A stretch of 64,000 nucleotides of DNA from [Clostridium] hylemonae DSM 15053 (lineage in GTDB: Bacteria; Bacillota; Clostridia; Lachnospirales; Lachnospiraceae): contig NZ_CP036524.1 of the NCBI RefSeq assembly GCF_008281175.1, positions 2,480,001 to 2,544,000 of the forward strand, given 5' to 3'. Made by a program: the position numbers and the translations under genes. The number at the start of each line of letters is the position of its first letter. The first letter of the stretch is position 1. This document shows positions 36,620 through 45,534 of the stretch, piece by piece. The notes beneath the pieces were generated by a model. The model saw nothing but the letters and a program-made list of their open reading frames with translations. It searched no databases and was not told where the DNA came from.

Positions 36620-37852
36620 CTAATACCGGTTGTCGAATATTCTTGTGGATTTCTTCTCACTGCGCGGAAGGTCTCCGATGGCAACCGGCTTCACATTCGT
36701 AGTGATTCCGATCTTTTCTTTGAATTCCTTCTGGATCACCTTTGCCGCCTCTTTGAGTTCCACGCCTTTGTTCACTTCCACGAACAGCGTGCACACGTCT
36801 TTGCCGTTCATATGATCCAGCATGAACTGATACTCGCTGGAGGCCTCCTTGACCCCTTTGAGCATATCTTCGATCTGGCTCGGGAAGATATTCACTCCCT
36901 TTACCTTCACCATATCGTCTGTACGCCCGATAAGCGTATCGATCCTCGGGTATTTGGAACCGCACGGGCAGCTGCCCGGGATGAATCTCGTCAGATCATG
37001 GGTACGGTAGCGGATGAGCGGCGCCCCCTGCTTGCGAAGCGTCGTCACGACGAGTTCTCCTATCTCTCCGTCCGGCACATTCTCTCCCGTCTTCGGGTCC
37101 ACGATCTCAAAATATACATAGTCGTCCCAGTAATGCATGCCGCATTCACAGTCGCAGCTCATAGCGATACCCGGACCGTACACTTCCGTGAGCCCGTATA
37201 TGTCATAGAGCTTAACGCCAAGTTCGTCGGCGATGCGCTTTCTCATCTTCGCCCCCCACCGCTCGGAGCCGATAACACCTTTCTTCAGGTATATCTTGTC
37301 TGTCATGTCTCTCTTTGCGATCTCCTCCGCCAGAAGGAGCGCATAGGAGGACGTAGCGCACAGAACAGTGGACTGCAGGTCGCGCATCATGCGGAGCTGC
37401 TTATCCGTATTGCCGGGACCCATCGGGACCGCCATCGCGCCGAGCAGTTCTGCCCCGAGCTGAAATCCGATCCCCGCCGTCCACAGCCCGTAACCCGGCG
37501 TGATATGTATGCGGTCCAGCGCCGTGATGCCGGCCATTTCGTAACATCTGGCAAACATTTTCGCCCAGTCATCTACATCCTTCTGTGTATAGGGAATGAT
37601 AATAGGCGTCCCTGTCGTCCCCGAGGAAGAATGGATCCTGACGATCTCCTCATCGGGCACAGCCTGAAGGCCGAGCGGATACGCTTCCCTCAGATCTCCC
37701 TTCCATGTAAACGGAAGTTTTTCAAAGTCCTCCTGTGACTGTATGGACTCGATATCGATCCCGGTAAGCTTCTCTTTGTAAAAGCACGGCTTGGAGGTCA
37801 GAAGCCTCAAGTTCTCCTTTATGAGCTTGAACTGTAATTCAGTCATCTGCAT
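36620..37852 (-). CDS. paaK: Phenylacetate-CoA ligase family enzyme
   Basis: Adenylate-forming ligase (410 residues) of the PaaK group that joins aryl acetates to CoA, or runs in the opposite sense. Motifs are the P-loop HSSSGTTGTPIIIPYT, YGLTEVYGPGIAMSC, GELVVTTLRKQGAPLIRYRTHD, the hinge GRTDDMVKVKGVNIFPSQIE, and the C-terminal Lys in RSEKKSTRIFDNR. The N-terminus is some 20-25 residues shorter than in typical PaaK proteins, but AAAGGATG precedes the ATG. It follows iorB by about 45 bases. With iorAB it likely interconverts aryl pyruvates, aryl-acetyl-CoA and aryl acetates (inference). Confidence 0.92.
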   Translation of the reverse strand: MQMTELQFKLIKENLRLLTSKPCFYKEKLTGIDIESIQSQEDFEKLPFTWKGDLREAYPLGLQAVPDEEIVRIHSSSGTTGTPIIIPYTQKDVDDWAKMFARCYEMAGITALDRIHITPGYGLWTAGIGFQLGAELLGAMAVPMGPGNTDKQLRMMRDLQSTVLCATSSYALLLAEEIAKRDMTDKIYLKKGVIGSERWGAKMRKRIADELGVKLYDIYGLTEVYGPGIAMSCDCECGMHYWDDYVYFEIVDPKTGENVPDGEIGELVVTTLRKQGAPLIRYRTHDLTRFIPGSCPCGSKYPRIDTLIGRTDDMVKVKGVNIFPSQIEDMLKGVKEASSEYQFMLDHMNGKDVCTLFVEVNKGVELKEAAKVIQKEFKEKIGITTNVKPVAIGDLPRSEKKSTRIFDNRY

Positions 37853-37897
37853 TATTTTTTACATCCTTTCTCCGGTCTTCCGGCTGTCCATATATTT

Positions 37898-38482
37898 TTA
37901 ACATGCCGCCTCTGCGCCGAGGGACAATGCTTTCATATTTATATCAACAAACTGCGGCCGGATGTGTTTCCTGAGCTCCGACTCTATGTCCGGCAGTGTG
38001 ATGTCCAGCGCCCCGCTCTTTGCGGCCACCCCGAGAAGCGCTACGTTGAGCGCCTTTGCCGAACCGGCCTCCTCACACAGTTTTTCCCCGTCCACGATGC
38101 AAAGCTGCCCGGCATGTTCTTTCAGATATTGAAGCATCCCGCCTCCATCATAGTCATTCCCGCTCAATGTGGCAGTTACCGGCTTCACCGCCTTTTTATT
38201 GACGATCACCAGTCCGCCATTCCTCAGATAAGGCAGATTTCTCACTGCTTCCGCAGGCTCAAATGCCAGGATCACATCCGCACTTCCGTGCGGAATGAGC
38301 GGAGAGTGGATCTTTTTCCCCATGCGCACATGGCTCACCACTGAGCCGCCTCTCTGCGCCATTCCTATCGTCTCGGTCGTCCGTACATCCAGCCCTTTAT
38401 TCATGGCCGCGTACGCGATCAGTTTGGAGGCGAGGACAACGCCCTGTCCGCCTACGCCGCAAAGCAAACAATTCTTATTCAT
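37898..38482 (-). CDS. iorB: Indolepyruvate ferredoxin oxidoreductase, beta subunit
   Basis: Gamma/beta-type subunit (194 residues) of a 2-oxoacid:ferredoxin oxidoreductase. The glycine-rich CGVGGQGVVLASKLIAYAA, the TTETIGMAQRGGSVVSHVRMG segment and the A-rich NVALLGVAAKSGALDI are characteristic of IorB. It contributes to the enzyme that converts aryl pyruvates, CoA and ferredoxin to aryl-acetyl-CoA, CO2 and reduced ferredoxin. Start at 38482 is preceded by CAGGAGGTGGAG inside the end of iorA; a longer in-frame start at 38527 is unlikely. The gap to iorA is a single base. Confidence 0.94.
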   Translation of the reverse strand: MNKNCLLCGVGGQGVVLASKLIAYAAMNKGLDVRTTETIGMAQRGGSVVSHVRMGKKIHSPLIPHGSADVILAFEPAEAVRNLPYLRNGGLVIVNKKAVKPVTATLSGNDYDGGGMLQYLKEHAGQLCIVDGEKLCEEAGSAKALNVALLGVAAKSGALDITLPDIESELRKHIRPQFVDINMKALSLGAEAAC

Positions 38483-38483
38483 C

Positions 38484-40289
38484 TTACTCCACCTCCTGAA
38501 TTGCCCCGAACTTACACACCTGGGCACAAATACCGCAGCCGAAACAAAGCGACGGTTCTATGGCCGCCTTCCCGTCTGCGTTTACAATGGCCGGACAGCC
38601 AAGCTCCCTGATACACTGTCTGCACGACGTACAGGCATCTTCTGCCACCCGGTAAAGAGACGTGGGTTTTGTGACGGCAATACACGGAGACTTGAAGATA
38701 ACCGCACGCACGCCCTTTTCGTCTATCACTTCCTCCACAGCAGCGACGGCTTCACCGAGCTTCAGCGGATCCGCCTTCACAATTTTGCGCACGCCGACCG
38801 CCTCCAGGATCTTCCCGATATCTGCTTTTGCAACGGTCTCTCCCATCATCGTCGTTCCGGTGCCCGGGTGGGGCTGATGGCCTGTCATGGCCGTGGTGGA
38901 ATTGTCCAGGACGACAAGAACGATGTCTGTCTGGTTATATACTGCGTTTACCACTCCGGTCATACCTGAGGCAAAGAAAGTTGAGTCGCCGATAAAGGCA
39001 AAGTTCACCGCATCCGGCTCTATGATATGTAATCCCTGGGCAATCGTCACATCTGCTCCCATGCAGAGACACGTGTCCACCATGTCAAGCGGCTTTGAAT
39101 TACCGAGTGTGTAACAGCCGATATCACCGGAAAACACCGCCTTTCTCCCGTGTGCCGCCTTCTTGACCGCATAGAACGACGCGCGGTGCGGGCAGCCTGC
39201 GCACAGAACCGGCGGCCGGACAGGCAGCGGCGGCATTTCTGCGGCGGCGTCTGCGTTTCCGGCCCGCAGTTCTTCATGGTCAGGCAGGAACCGGCGCAGA
39301 TCATCCCGCACACTCTCCACGCTGTTTTCTCCGGCATTTTTTGTGTCATGGGTAAGTTTCCCTTTTATAGTCACCGGAAGATGATATTTGCCGGCAATTC
39401 TCAAAAGTTCCTTCTCGATCACCGGGTCCAGCTCCTCAATGACAAGCACTTCCTCAAGCCCTCTCAGGAACTCCTCCGCCAGCGCCTCGGGAAACGGATG
39501 TGGTGTTCCGATCTTCAGAAGCTTCACATCCTCCGGCAGGGATTCCTTGACATAGGCATAACTGACACCGCCTGCTGCCACTGCCTTTTTTAAAGTCCCC
39601 TTCCCCTCAGCCGCATTATATTTGCAGGAAGAGAAAAGCCGGGACAGTTCTTCATTCCGCTTCTCTATCTTCCTGTGGTTCTCATAGGACAGACGGGGAA
39701 ATATGACCCAGCGCCCCGTATCCTTTACAAATCCTTCCGGTACATTTTCGTCCGCAGCTTCAGCCAGCTCTACCGCTGCACAGCCATGACAGACGCGTGT
39801 CGTCGGCCGCAGCAGTACCGGCGTGCCGTACTGCTGCGAATACGCAAACGCGTCTCCCACCATCTCATACGCTTCCTCGGGAGATACCGGGTCGAATACA
39901 GGTATCTTGGCAAAGGCCGCAAAGCACCTCGTATCCTGTTCCGTCTGGGACGATATCGGTCCCGGATCATCCGCGGCCACGATGACCATACCGCCCTTCA
40001 CCCCCACATAAGCAAGGCTCATAAGAGGGTCGGACGCCACATTAAGTCCTACCTGCTTCATCGTGACCAGCGTGCGCGCGCCTGCATAGGCCGCGCCGGC
40101 CGCCACCTCAAGGGCAGCCTTTTCATTGACCGACCATTCCACATGTATCCTGCCTCCGCTGTTATGTTTCGCAACGGTCTCCAGAATCTCCGTAGACGGC
40201 GTTCCCGGATAACCGGATACAAGATTTACGCCGGCGCGGATGGCCCCGAGGCCTATCGCTTCATTACCCATCAGTAATTCTTTCGCCAT
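38484..40289 (-). CDS. iorA: Indolepyruvate ferredoxin oxidoreductase, alpha subunit
   Basis: Large subunit of 601 residues. It has an N-terminal pyrimidine-binding domain (GNEAIGLGAIRAGVNLVSGYPGTPSTEI), the central oxoacid-binding part, a TPP-binding domain with GDIGCYTLG and a GDSTFFASGMTGVVNAVYNQ Mg2+/diphosphate motif, and a C-terminal ferredoxin domain with two 4Fe-4S patterns (CTSCRQCIRELGCPA and CFGCGICAQVCKFGA). Cytoplasmic and oxygen-sensitive in known relatives, it handles transaminated aromatic amino acids. It is the first gene of iorA-iorB-paaK-hisA, with AAAGGAG before ATG. Confidence 0.96.
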   Translation of the reverse strand: MAKELLMGNEAIGLGAIRAGVNLVSGYPGTPSTEILETVAKHNSGGRIHVEWSVNEKAALEVAAGAAYAGARTLVTMKQVGLNVASDPLMSLAYVGVKGGMVIVAADDPGPISSQTEQDTRCFAAFAKIPVFDPVSPEEAYEMVGDAFAYSQQYGTPVLLRPTTRVCHGCAAVELAEAADENVPEGFVKDTGRWVIFPRLSYENHRKIEKRNEELSRLFSSCKYNAAEGKGTLKKAVAAGGVSYAYVKESLPEDVKLLKIGTPHPFPEALAEEFLRGLEEVLVIEELDPVIEKELLRIAGKYHLPVTIKGKLTHDTKNAGENSVESVRDDLRRFLPDHEELRAGNADAAAEMPPLPVRPPVLCAGCPHRASFYAVKKAAHGRKAVFSGDIGCYTLGNSKPLDMVDTCLCMGADVTIAQGLHIIEPDAVNFAFIGDSTFFASGMTGVVNAVYNQTDIVLVVLDNSTTAMTGHQPHPGTGTTMMGETVAKADIGKILEAVGVRKIVKADPLKLGEAVAAVEEVIDEKGVRAVIFKSPCIAVTKPTSLYRVAEDACTSCRQCIRELGCPAIVNADGKAAIEPSLCFGCGICAQVCKFGAIQEVE

Positions 40290-40349
40290 ATTTATGTATC
40301 TCCTTTGCCGCCCTCAAACAGAAGGGCATATCATTATTTATAGTTTTAG

Positions 40350-40378
40350 ATTATATCACAATTTCCAATGGAAACAAA
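40350..40378 (-). promoter_or_regulatory. Promoter of the iorA operon
   Basis: Read leftward, TTTGTT, a 17-base spacer and TATAAT (40350-40355 on the plus strand as ATTATA) lie about 60 bases before the iorA start. The remaining intergenic bases up to 40488 include a GC-rich imperfect hairpin (about 40425-40465) that could end the neighbouring lipoprotein gene but has no T tract. Confidence 0.5.
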
Positions 40379-40488
40379 GGCTTTTACCATCATGTAAGAT
40401 CCGGCGGCCGTTTCTCCACAGACGCCAGAGAGGCAGACCTGCCGTCTCCGGCGGTCCGCCTCCCTGCGTTATCATCATGATACAGACA

Positions 40489-40842
40489 TTACTTATTGCT
40501 GTTCTTTGTCGTATTGTCGGTTGTACCACCTTTTACATCTTTGTCGTTTGCATTCTTGTCTGTAGCGTTCTTGTCACGGTTATTGTCGCCGTCAAGGTCG
40601 TCTGCGATATCGTCCATACCGTCTTTTACGTCGTCGCCGATCTCATCTGCAACACCTTCGTCGCGTGTGCCGTCTGTGGCATCATTCGTGTTGGTATCGT
40701 TGGCTTCACCTGTGTTGTTTCCTGTTGTCGTGTTATTTGTCGCTCCGTTATCCGCAGCGTCCTTGTCACTTCCGCATGCTGTCACTCCCATGATCACGCC
40801 TGTGCACATAAGCAAAACTAATAATTTTTTGAACTGTTTCAT
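40489..40842 (-). CDS. Small Asn/Asp/Thr-rich lipoprotein, unknown function
   Basis: Product of 117 residues. A clear lipoprotein signal (about 1-22, ending GVTAC) is followed by a low-complexity tail made almost entirely of Asn, Asp, Thr, Gly and Lys. The central acidic stretch DEIGDDVKDGMDDIADDLDGD is the only part that could form an amphipathic helix. No family is recognised. It is probably surface-tethered and largely unstructured. AAAGGGAG precedes the ATG. It follows fbp at a distance of about 106 bases, with space for its own promoter. Confidence 0.7.
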   Translation of the reverse strand: MKQFKKLLVLLMCTGVIMGVTACGSDKDAADNGATNNTTTGNNTGEANDTNTNDATDGTRDEGVADEIGDDVKDGMDDIADDLDGDNNRDKNATDKNANDKDVKGGTTDNTTKNSNK

Positions 40843-40948
40843 GTTATAATCTCCCTTTCATGTATATTCATATTAAATCAAGTATTACTTGTTGCTAGTA
40901 ATATTTGCAGATAATAGAAATATATGCACGAGGGGCGATGGCATATTT

Positions 40949-42901
40949 TTACATTCGTTCCGCAATGCGTCCGCTTCTGTATGCCGCGAGCAGCACTTCC
41001 AGGTCCGCGATCTGTTCTTTCAGTTCTTTTCCCACATCCGTGTCGCCTACGAGCTTGCGCTGCACCACTCGTTTTACGATCGTGCTGTCGGAGTGTATAT
41101 CGCTTTCTTTCTCAATAGCCGCGTCTGTGGACTCAAACGGCTCATGCGCCGCAAGGATAAGGCCGTAAGAGTTATAGATCAGCGTGTACCCGGCGATCCC
41201 TGTCTCTTTTTGATATGCCCTGGAGAATCCTCCGTCTATGACGAGCACTTTGCCCTGGCATTTCACCGGGTTCTCTCCGTCCTTTGACTTCACGGGCACG
41301 TGTCCGTTTATGATGTGCGTGCCCTCAGGAGGCAGACCAAACTCCGCCAGGATCCGGTTTACCACCTTCTCATCCTGAAGCATGGAATAATAAGGATTCT
41401 TTTTCTCCCTGTGCGTCTCTTTGTCCGCAAGAAAATAACGTTCAAAAGTTGCCATTTTATCTTTGCCAAACAGCGGAGAATTTTCATGGAGCCAGATGTA
41501 CCACATGATATCCTTACCCCGCTCCTTTTCCTTTTCGTCCAGTGCATAGAAACCTTTTCTGACATAGCTCTCCAGCACTTCATAGAGACTTCTTCCCTTG
41601 TAGGAACGCCCGAAGAGACGGACCGGCTTCAGCGCGCCGTCCTCTTTCAGCGGAACACAGCCGTGGTACAGCAGGTTATTGTTGTACACCTTGTACAGGC
41701 TCCCCTTATTCAATAGAAAACGCATATGTCTCTGAAGCTTTTCACAGTGCAGAAACGCCTGTTCCAGCCGCTCCATGATGTCTTCTTCTTCCTTCGTCAG
41801 AACATATGGATGCTTCGGGTCGACGGTCGGGAAATTCCGGTCCAGAAGTTCATACTCTTTACCGTCTATCTCTATTGTTCCCCGCTCATAGTCAATATGA
41901 TGCAGAAGATTCCGGTCTTCCATCTTAAAGCCCGGGTTCTTTTTTATGATCTGGCCTTCTACTTTAAACTGGATAATGGAAATTGCCTTGTGCATCTTGA
42001 TATCCATGAGCATTTCATTCGGATTGTAATTCGGCTCGCCTTTCAGCTTAAAGCAGCCGCACGCGTCGTCCTCATACGTGTTCAGGGCAAAAGTAGCCAG
42101 AGGCAGAAGATTGATCCCATATCCGTCCTCCAGAATATCCAGGTTGCCGTATCTTGCGCAGATACGGATCACGTTGGCAATACAGCCTCTCTGGCCCGCC
42201 GCGGCGCCCATCCAGAGCACATCGTGGTTCCCCCACTGGATATCGACTGAATGGTGCTCCATCAGTTTTTCCATGATGACATGCGGTCCCGGCCCCCGGT
42301 CATAGATATCCCCGACGATATGCAGATGATCCACAGTAAGGCGCTGGATCAGCTCACTCATGGCGACAATAAACTTCTCCGCCCTGCCTGTCCTGATGAT
42401 CGTGTTTACGATCGCGTTATAGTAAGATTCCTTGTCCGTCACTTCCGCTTTCTCTGTAATGAGCTCCTCGATGACATAGGCGAAATCCCGCGGCAGCGCT
42501 TTTCTAACCTTTGAGCGCGTGTACTTGCTGGCGGCCCGCTTACACACCTCGATGAGACGGTACAGCGTGATCCGGTACCAGTCCTCCATATTGCTCTCCT
42601 CTTTCTTCACCCGTTCCATCTTCTCCGCCGGATAATAAATAAGAGTAGCAAAAGACTGTTTGTCTCTGCTGCTCATTGTATTTCCGAAAACATCATCAAT
42701 TTTACGGCGCACGGAACCAGAGCCGTTTTTGAGCACATGGGAAAACGCCTCGTACTCCCCGTGAATATCAGTGAGAAAGTGCTCCGTCCCCTTCGGCAGG
42801 TTCAGGATCGCCTGCAGATTGATAATCTCCGTAGACGCCTTTGCAATAGTCGGATACAATTCTGAAAGTCTCTCCAGATATCTCTCCTCTAACTCTTTCA
42901 T
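40949..42901 (-). CDS. fbp: Fructose-1,6-bisphosphatase, class III
   Basis: Gluconeogenic phosphatase of 650 residues, the large Firmicute-type (YydE/Fbp III) enzyme with a calcineurin-like metallophosphoesterase fold. Metal-binding motifs are LTDIHGEYEAF, HIVGDIYDRGPGPH, QWGNHDVLWMGAAAG, and INGHVPVK near the C-terminus. Start set at 42901 (MKELEERY), where GGGAGGAG precedes; an ATG four codons earlier is less likely. It begins about 22 bases after dapB and is probably co-transcribed with it, although the pathways are unrelated. Confidence 0.96.
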   Translation of the reverse strand: MKELEERYLERLSELYPTIAKASTEIINLQAILNLPKGTEHFLTDIHGEYEAFSHVLKNGSGSVRRKIDDVFGNTMSSRDKQSFATLIYYPAEKMERVKKEESNMEDWYRITLYRLIEVCKRAASKYTRSKVRKALPRDFAYVIEELITEKAEVTDKESYYNAIVNTIIRTGRAEKFIVAMSELIQRLTVDHLHIVGDIYDRGPGPHVIMEKLMEHHSVDIQWGNHDVLWMGAAAGQRGCIANVIRICARYGNLDILEDGYGINLLPLATFALNTYEDDACGCFKLKGEPNYNPNEMLMDIKMHKAISIIQFKVEGQIIKKNPGFKMEDRNLLHHIDYERGTIEIDGKEYELLDRNFPTVDPKHPYVLTKEEEDIMERLEQAFLHCEKLQRHMRFLLNKGSLYKVYNNNLLYHGCVPLKEDGALKPVRLFGRSYKGRSLYEVLESYVRKGFYALDEKEKERGKDIMWYIWLHENSPLFGKDKMATFERYFLADKETHREKKNPYYSMLQDEKVVNRILAEFGLPPEGTHIINGHVPVKSKDGENPVKCQGKVLVIDGGFSRAYQKETGIAGYTLIYNSYGLILAAHEPFESTDAAIEKESDIHSDSTIVKRVVQRKLVGDTDVGKELKEQIADLEVLLAAYRSGRIAERM

Positions 42902-42923
42902 AACTCCTCCCATCTCATCCTGT

Positions 42924-43682
42924 TTAAAACACGATCACATCCGACATGTCGTACCGCCCTGCCGGCTTCCCTGCCAGATATTTTGCGGCCTCCACCGCCC
43001 CTTTACCGAATATGGCTTTGGAGTATGCTGTATGCTTGAACTCTACTACCTCGTCGGCGCCTGCAAAAATGATCTCGTGCTCGCCCACGATCGTTCCGCC
43101 CCTCACCGCTGAGATGCCAAGTTCCTTCTTGTCCCTCTTTTCGCGCACCTGGCTTCTGTCGTATACATATGTATATGCATCGTCCATGGCTTCATTGATG
43201 GAATCCGCCAGCGCGACCGCCGTCCCGCTCGGAGCGTCCACCTTCTGATTGTGATGACGCTCCACCAGTTCCACGTCAAAGCCCGCGCCCGCAAGCACCC
43301 TGGCCGCGTCCTTTACTAGTTTCAGAAGCAGATTGATCCCAAGAGACATGTTGGCAGACCGGAGTACGGCTGTCTTCTCAGACGCTTTCTCCACCCTCTC
43401 CAGCTGTTCTTCGGACAGCCCTGTCGTACAGAGCACTACCGGAAGCTTCTGTTTAGCACAGTAACCAAGAAGCGCGTCCACAGCTGCGGCATTGGAAAAG
43501 TCTATGACCACATCCGCCTCCACATCACATTTATCTATACATTCAAATACAGGATATGCATTTTCCCTTCCGGTGTATGCATCAATTCCCGCAACAATTT
43601 CAATCCCTTCGTCTTCATTGATAAGTCCTGTTATGACCTGCCCCATCCTGCCGTTGCAGCCGTGCATTATCGCTCTGACCAT
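42924..43682 (-). CDS. dapB: 4-hydroxy-tetrahydrodipicolinate reductase
   Basis: DapB of 252 residues, the second dedicated step of lysine/diaminopimelate synthesis. It has the N-terminal Rossmann motif HGCNGRMGQVI, a VVIDFSNAAA segment, the catalytic ELVERHHNQKVDAPSGTA and the C-terminal GEHEIIFAG and FGKGAVEAA region. AAAGGAG precedes ATG. It lies downstream of dapA, but a strong hairpin between the two suggests at least partly separate expression. Confidence 0.97.
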   Translation of the reverse strand: MVRAIMHGCNGRMGQVITGLINEDEGIEIVAGIDAYTGRENAYPVFECIDKCDVEADVVIDFSNAAAVDALLGYCAKQKLPVVLCTTGLSEEQLERVEKASEKTAVLRSANMSLGINLLLKLVKDAARVLAGAGFDVELVERHHNQKVDAPSGTAVALADSINEAMDDAYTYVYDRSQVREKRDKKELGISAVRGGTIVGEHEIIFAGADEVVEFKHTAYSKAIFGKGAVEAAKYLAGKPAGRYDMSDVIVF

Positions 43683-43751
43683 TTTTCAAATCTCCTTTCA
43701 CCCGTCTGTACAACCAAAAGTTTCTTATTTATAATATGTATAACATTATAA

Positions 43752-43799
43752 AAAAGGATATCATATCTGCAAGACAAACTCAACATATGATATCCTTTT
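43752..43799 (-). terminator. Intrinsic terminator after dapA
   Basis: Perfect 15-bp arms (43752-43766 and 43785-43799) around an 18-base loop. On the minus strand the stem runs into a T tract (CCTTTTTTATAATG). It separates dapA from dapB. Confidence 0.75.
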
Positions 43800-43820
43800 C
43801 ACAAAACGTAACTATCTATA

Positions 43821-44714
43821 TTATACTACTTTGATTCCGTAATCCTTCATCGCCTGTGCCAGCGTCTTCTCATGTTCCGGCGTAAGCTCTGTGAGCGGCA
43901 TACGGACCGGACCGCAGTCCATTCCCATGAGCTTCATAGCCCTCTTGACCGGAATCGGATTTACCTCACAGAAAAGCTCGTTCACAAGCGGGATCGCCTT
44001 GAGCTGCAGCTTCGCGCTTTCCTGTATATCACCGCTGAAAAACTTCCCGCAGATATCATGCGTCTGCTGCGGCGCAATATTGGAAAGCACTGAAATAACA
44101 CCTATTCCGCCCAGCGACATGAGCGGTACGATCTGGTCGTCATTGCCGGAATACAGATCGATCCTGCCGTCTGTCATAGACATGATCTTTGCGATCTGCG
44201 AAATATTTCCGGACGCCTCTTTAATTCCCACAATATTCTCTGTCTCTTTTACCAATGCTGCCACTGTAGCCGGCTCGATATTACATCCCGTCCTGCTGGC
44301 AACGCTGTACATAATGATCGGTGTTCCCGACACAGCCTCCGCAACTGCCTTGTAATGCGCTATAAGCCCTGCCTGTGTAGCCTTGTTGTAATAAGGCGTC
44401 ACAAGAAGCAGGCCGTCCGCCCCATAACAGGCTGCGTCTTTTGACATATCTACCGCTGTCCTGGTACAATTTGAACCTGTCCCCGCAATGACCGGAATCC
44501 TGCCCTTTGTGCGCTCGATCGCAAACTTCACGCATTCCAGATGCTCTTCCTCTGTCATTGTGGCAGATTCCCCGGTAGTACCACATATAATAATACTATC
44601 TGTACCATTGTTACAGTGATAGTCGATCAACTCATCCAGTCTATCATAATTGATGCTTCCGTCCTCATTAAACGGTGTGACGATCGCCACTCCGGCACCT
44701 TTAAATATAGCCAT
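43821..44714 (-). CDS. dapA: 4-hydroxy-tetrahydrodipicolinate synthase
   Basis: DapA of 297 residues condenses pyruvate with aspartate semialdehyde at the entry to lysine synthesis. It has the N-terminal GAGVAIVTPFNEDGSINYD, GTTGESATMTEEEH, VTPYYNKATQAGL with the proton-relay Tyr, and the Schiff-base Lys in IVGIKEASGNI. Start at 44714 (MAIFKGAG) is preceded by AGGAGG; an ATG eight codons upstream is less likely. Confidence 0.97.
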   Translation of the reverse strand: MAIFKGAGVAIVTPFNEDGSINYDRLDELIDYHCNNGTDSIIICGTTGESATMTEEEHLECVKFAIERTKGRIPVIAGTGSNCTRTAVDMSKDAACYGADGLLLVTPYYNKATQAGLIAHYKAVAEAVSGTPIIMYSVASRTGCNIEPATVAALVKETENIVGIKEASGNISQIAKIMSMTDGRIDLYSGNDDQIVPLMSLGGIGVISVLSNIAPQQTHDICGKFFSGDIQESAKLQLKAIPLVNELFCEVNPIPVKRAMKLMGMDCGPVRMPLTELTPEHEKTLAQAMKDYGIKVV

Positions 44715-44820
44715 ATTAAACCTCCTGACCTTCACCAATATGTATTATTTAGATTCATAAAAATTTTATCATTAATACAATTATATGTCAATGAAAGTCT
44801 CTTGTCAGGTTCGTGCACCT

Positions 44821-45450
44821 CTATTCATCCACACATTCTAATTTGCTGACCGACACCTCGTACGCAATGCGCTTCTGAGTCTCTGTCTCAGTAAGCTTTT
44901 TGACATATTCCCTGCTCTGGATCCTTCCGTTGATCTGCACGTGCTCTCCCACCTCAAAAGTAGACGCGAATCTGGCATTTCTGCCCCAGCAGATGCACGG
45001 TATGTAATCTGATTTGCCGTATGGCCTGTTCACGGCCAGCAGAAGGTCCGCTATCTCTCTTCCAAGCGGCGTCTTTCTGTACACCGGCAGCTTGCATATG
45101 TAACCATCCAGGAAGATGCTGTTTGTCTTCGCTCCGTCCAGTTCTTCCTCTATAAAAGACACTTCTCTTACGAATACGGATAACACGAGCCTGTTCTTTT
45201 GTTCATCGTGTCTGTTATAAGAGCGGAACTGGCCGCTTGCCATGATAAATTCCCCCGTATAGTCCTGGGTCACGTCGATGAGACGCTCGGAAATCATGAG
45301 CGGGATCCTGTCCTCGGAGTTGCTGAGGCGTTTTACGAGTACATCCACCATGTAGAATCCTTCGCCGAACACTTCATGGCTGAATGAAAAGTCTCCTGCC
45401 ACCTCTCCCATAATAGTTACCTGGTTGTTTTCAATAATCTTATCTGACAT
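44821..45450 (-). CDS. Single-stranded DNA-binding-like protein with two OB folds
   Basis: Protein of 209 residues related to SSB. Two OB-fold-like halves can be seen: about 8-95 (VTIMGEVAGDFSFSHEVFGEGFYMVDVLVKR, then FIMASGQFRSYN) and about 108-205 (FLDGYICKLPVYRKTPLGREIADLLLAVNR, YIPCICWGRNARFASTFEVGEHVQINGRIQSREY). The second half is the more SSB-like. The acidic C-terminal tip DDDIPF of canonical SSB is absent, so it is probably not the main replication SSB. It may act in repair, recombination or competence, or have another role. AGGGAGA precedes the ATG. It stands alone. Confidence 0.78.
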   Translation of the reverse strand: MSDKIIENNQVTIMGEVAGDFSFSHEVFGEGFYMVDVLVKRLSNSEDRIPLMISERLIDVTQDYTGEFIMASGQFRSYNRHDEQKNRLVLSVFVREVSFIEEELDGAKTNSIFLDGYICKLPVYRKTPLGREIADLLLAVNRPYGKSDYIPCICWGRNARFASTFEVGEHVQINGRIQSREYVKKLTETETQKRIAYEVSVSKLECVDE

Positions 45451-45534
45451 AATTTTACAATCTCCCTTCCTCTGAATCGTATTTCACGGTCACTATTTAG
45501 TCTATGAAGGGAGATTCTGATTTAGAACTACTTT

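Noticed and set aside
36446-37738. A 430-codon open frame on the plus strand opposite paaK
   Set aside because: Shadow of paaK; no motif and no ribosome binding site.
40425-40465. GC-rich imperfect inverted repeat after the small lipoprotein gene
   Set aside because: The arms need mismatches and no T tract follows, so it was not listed as a separate terminator.
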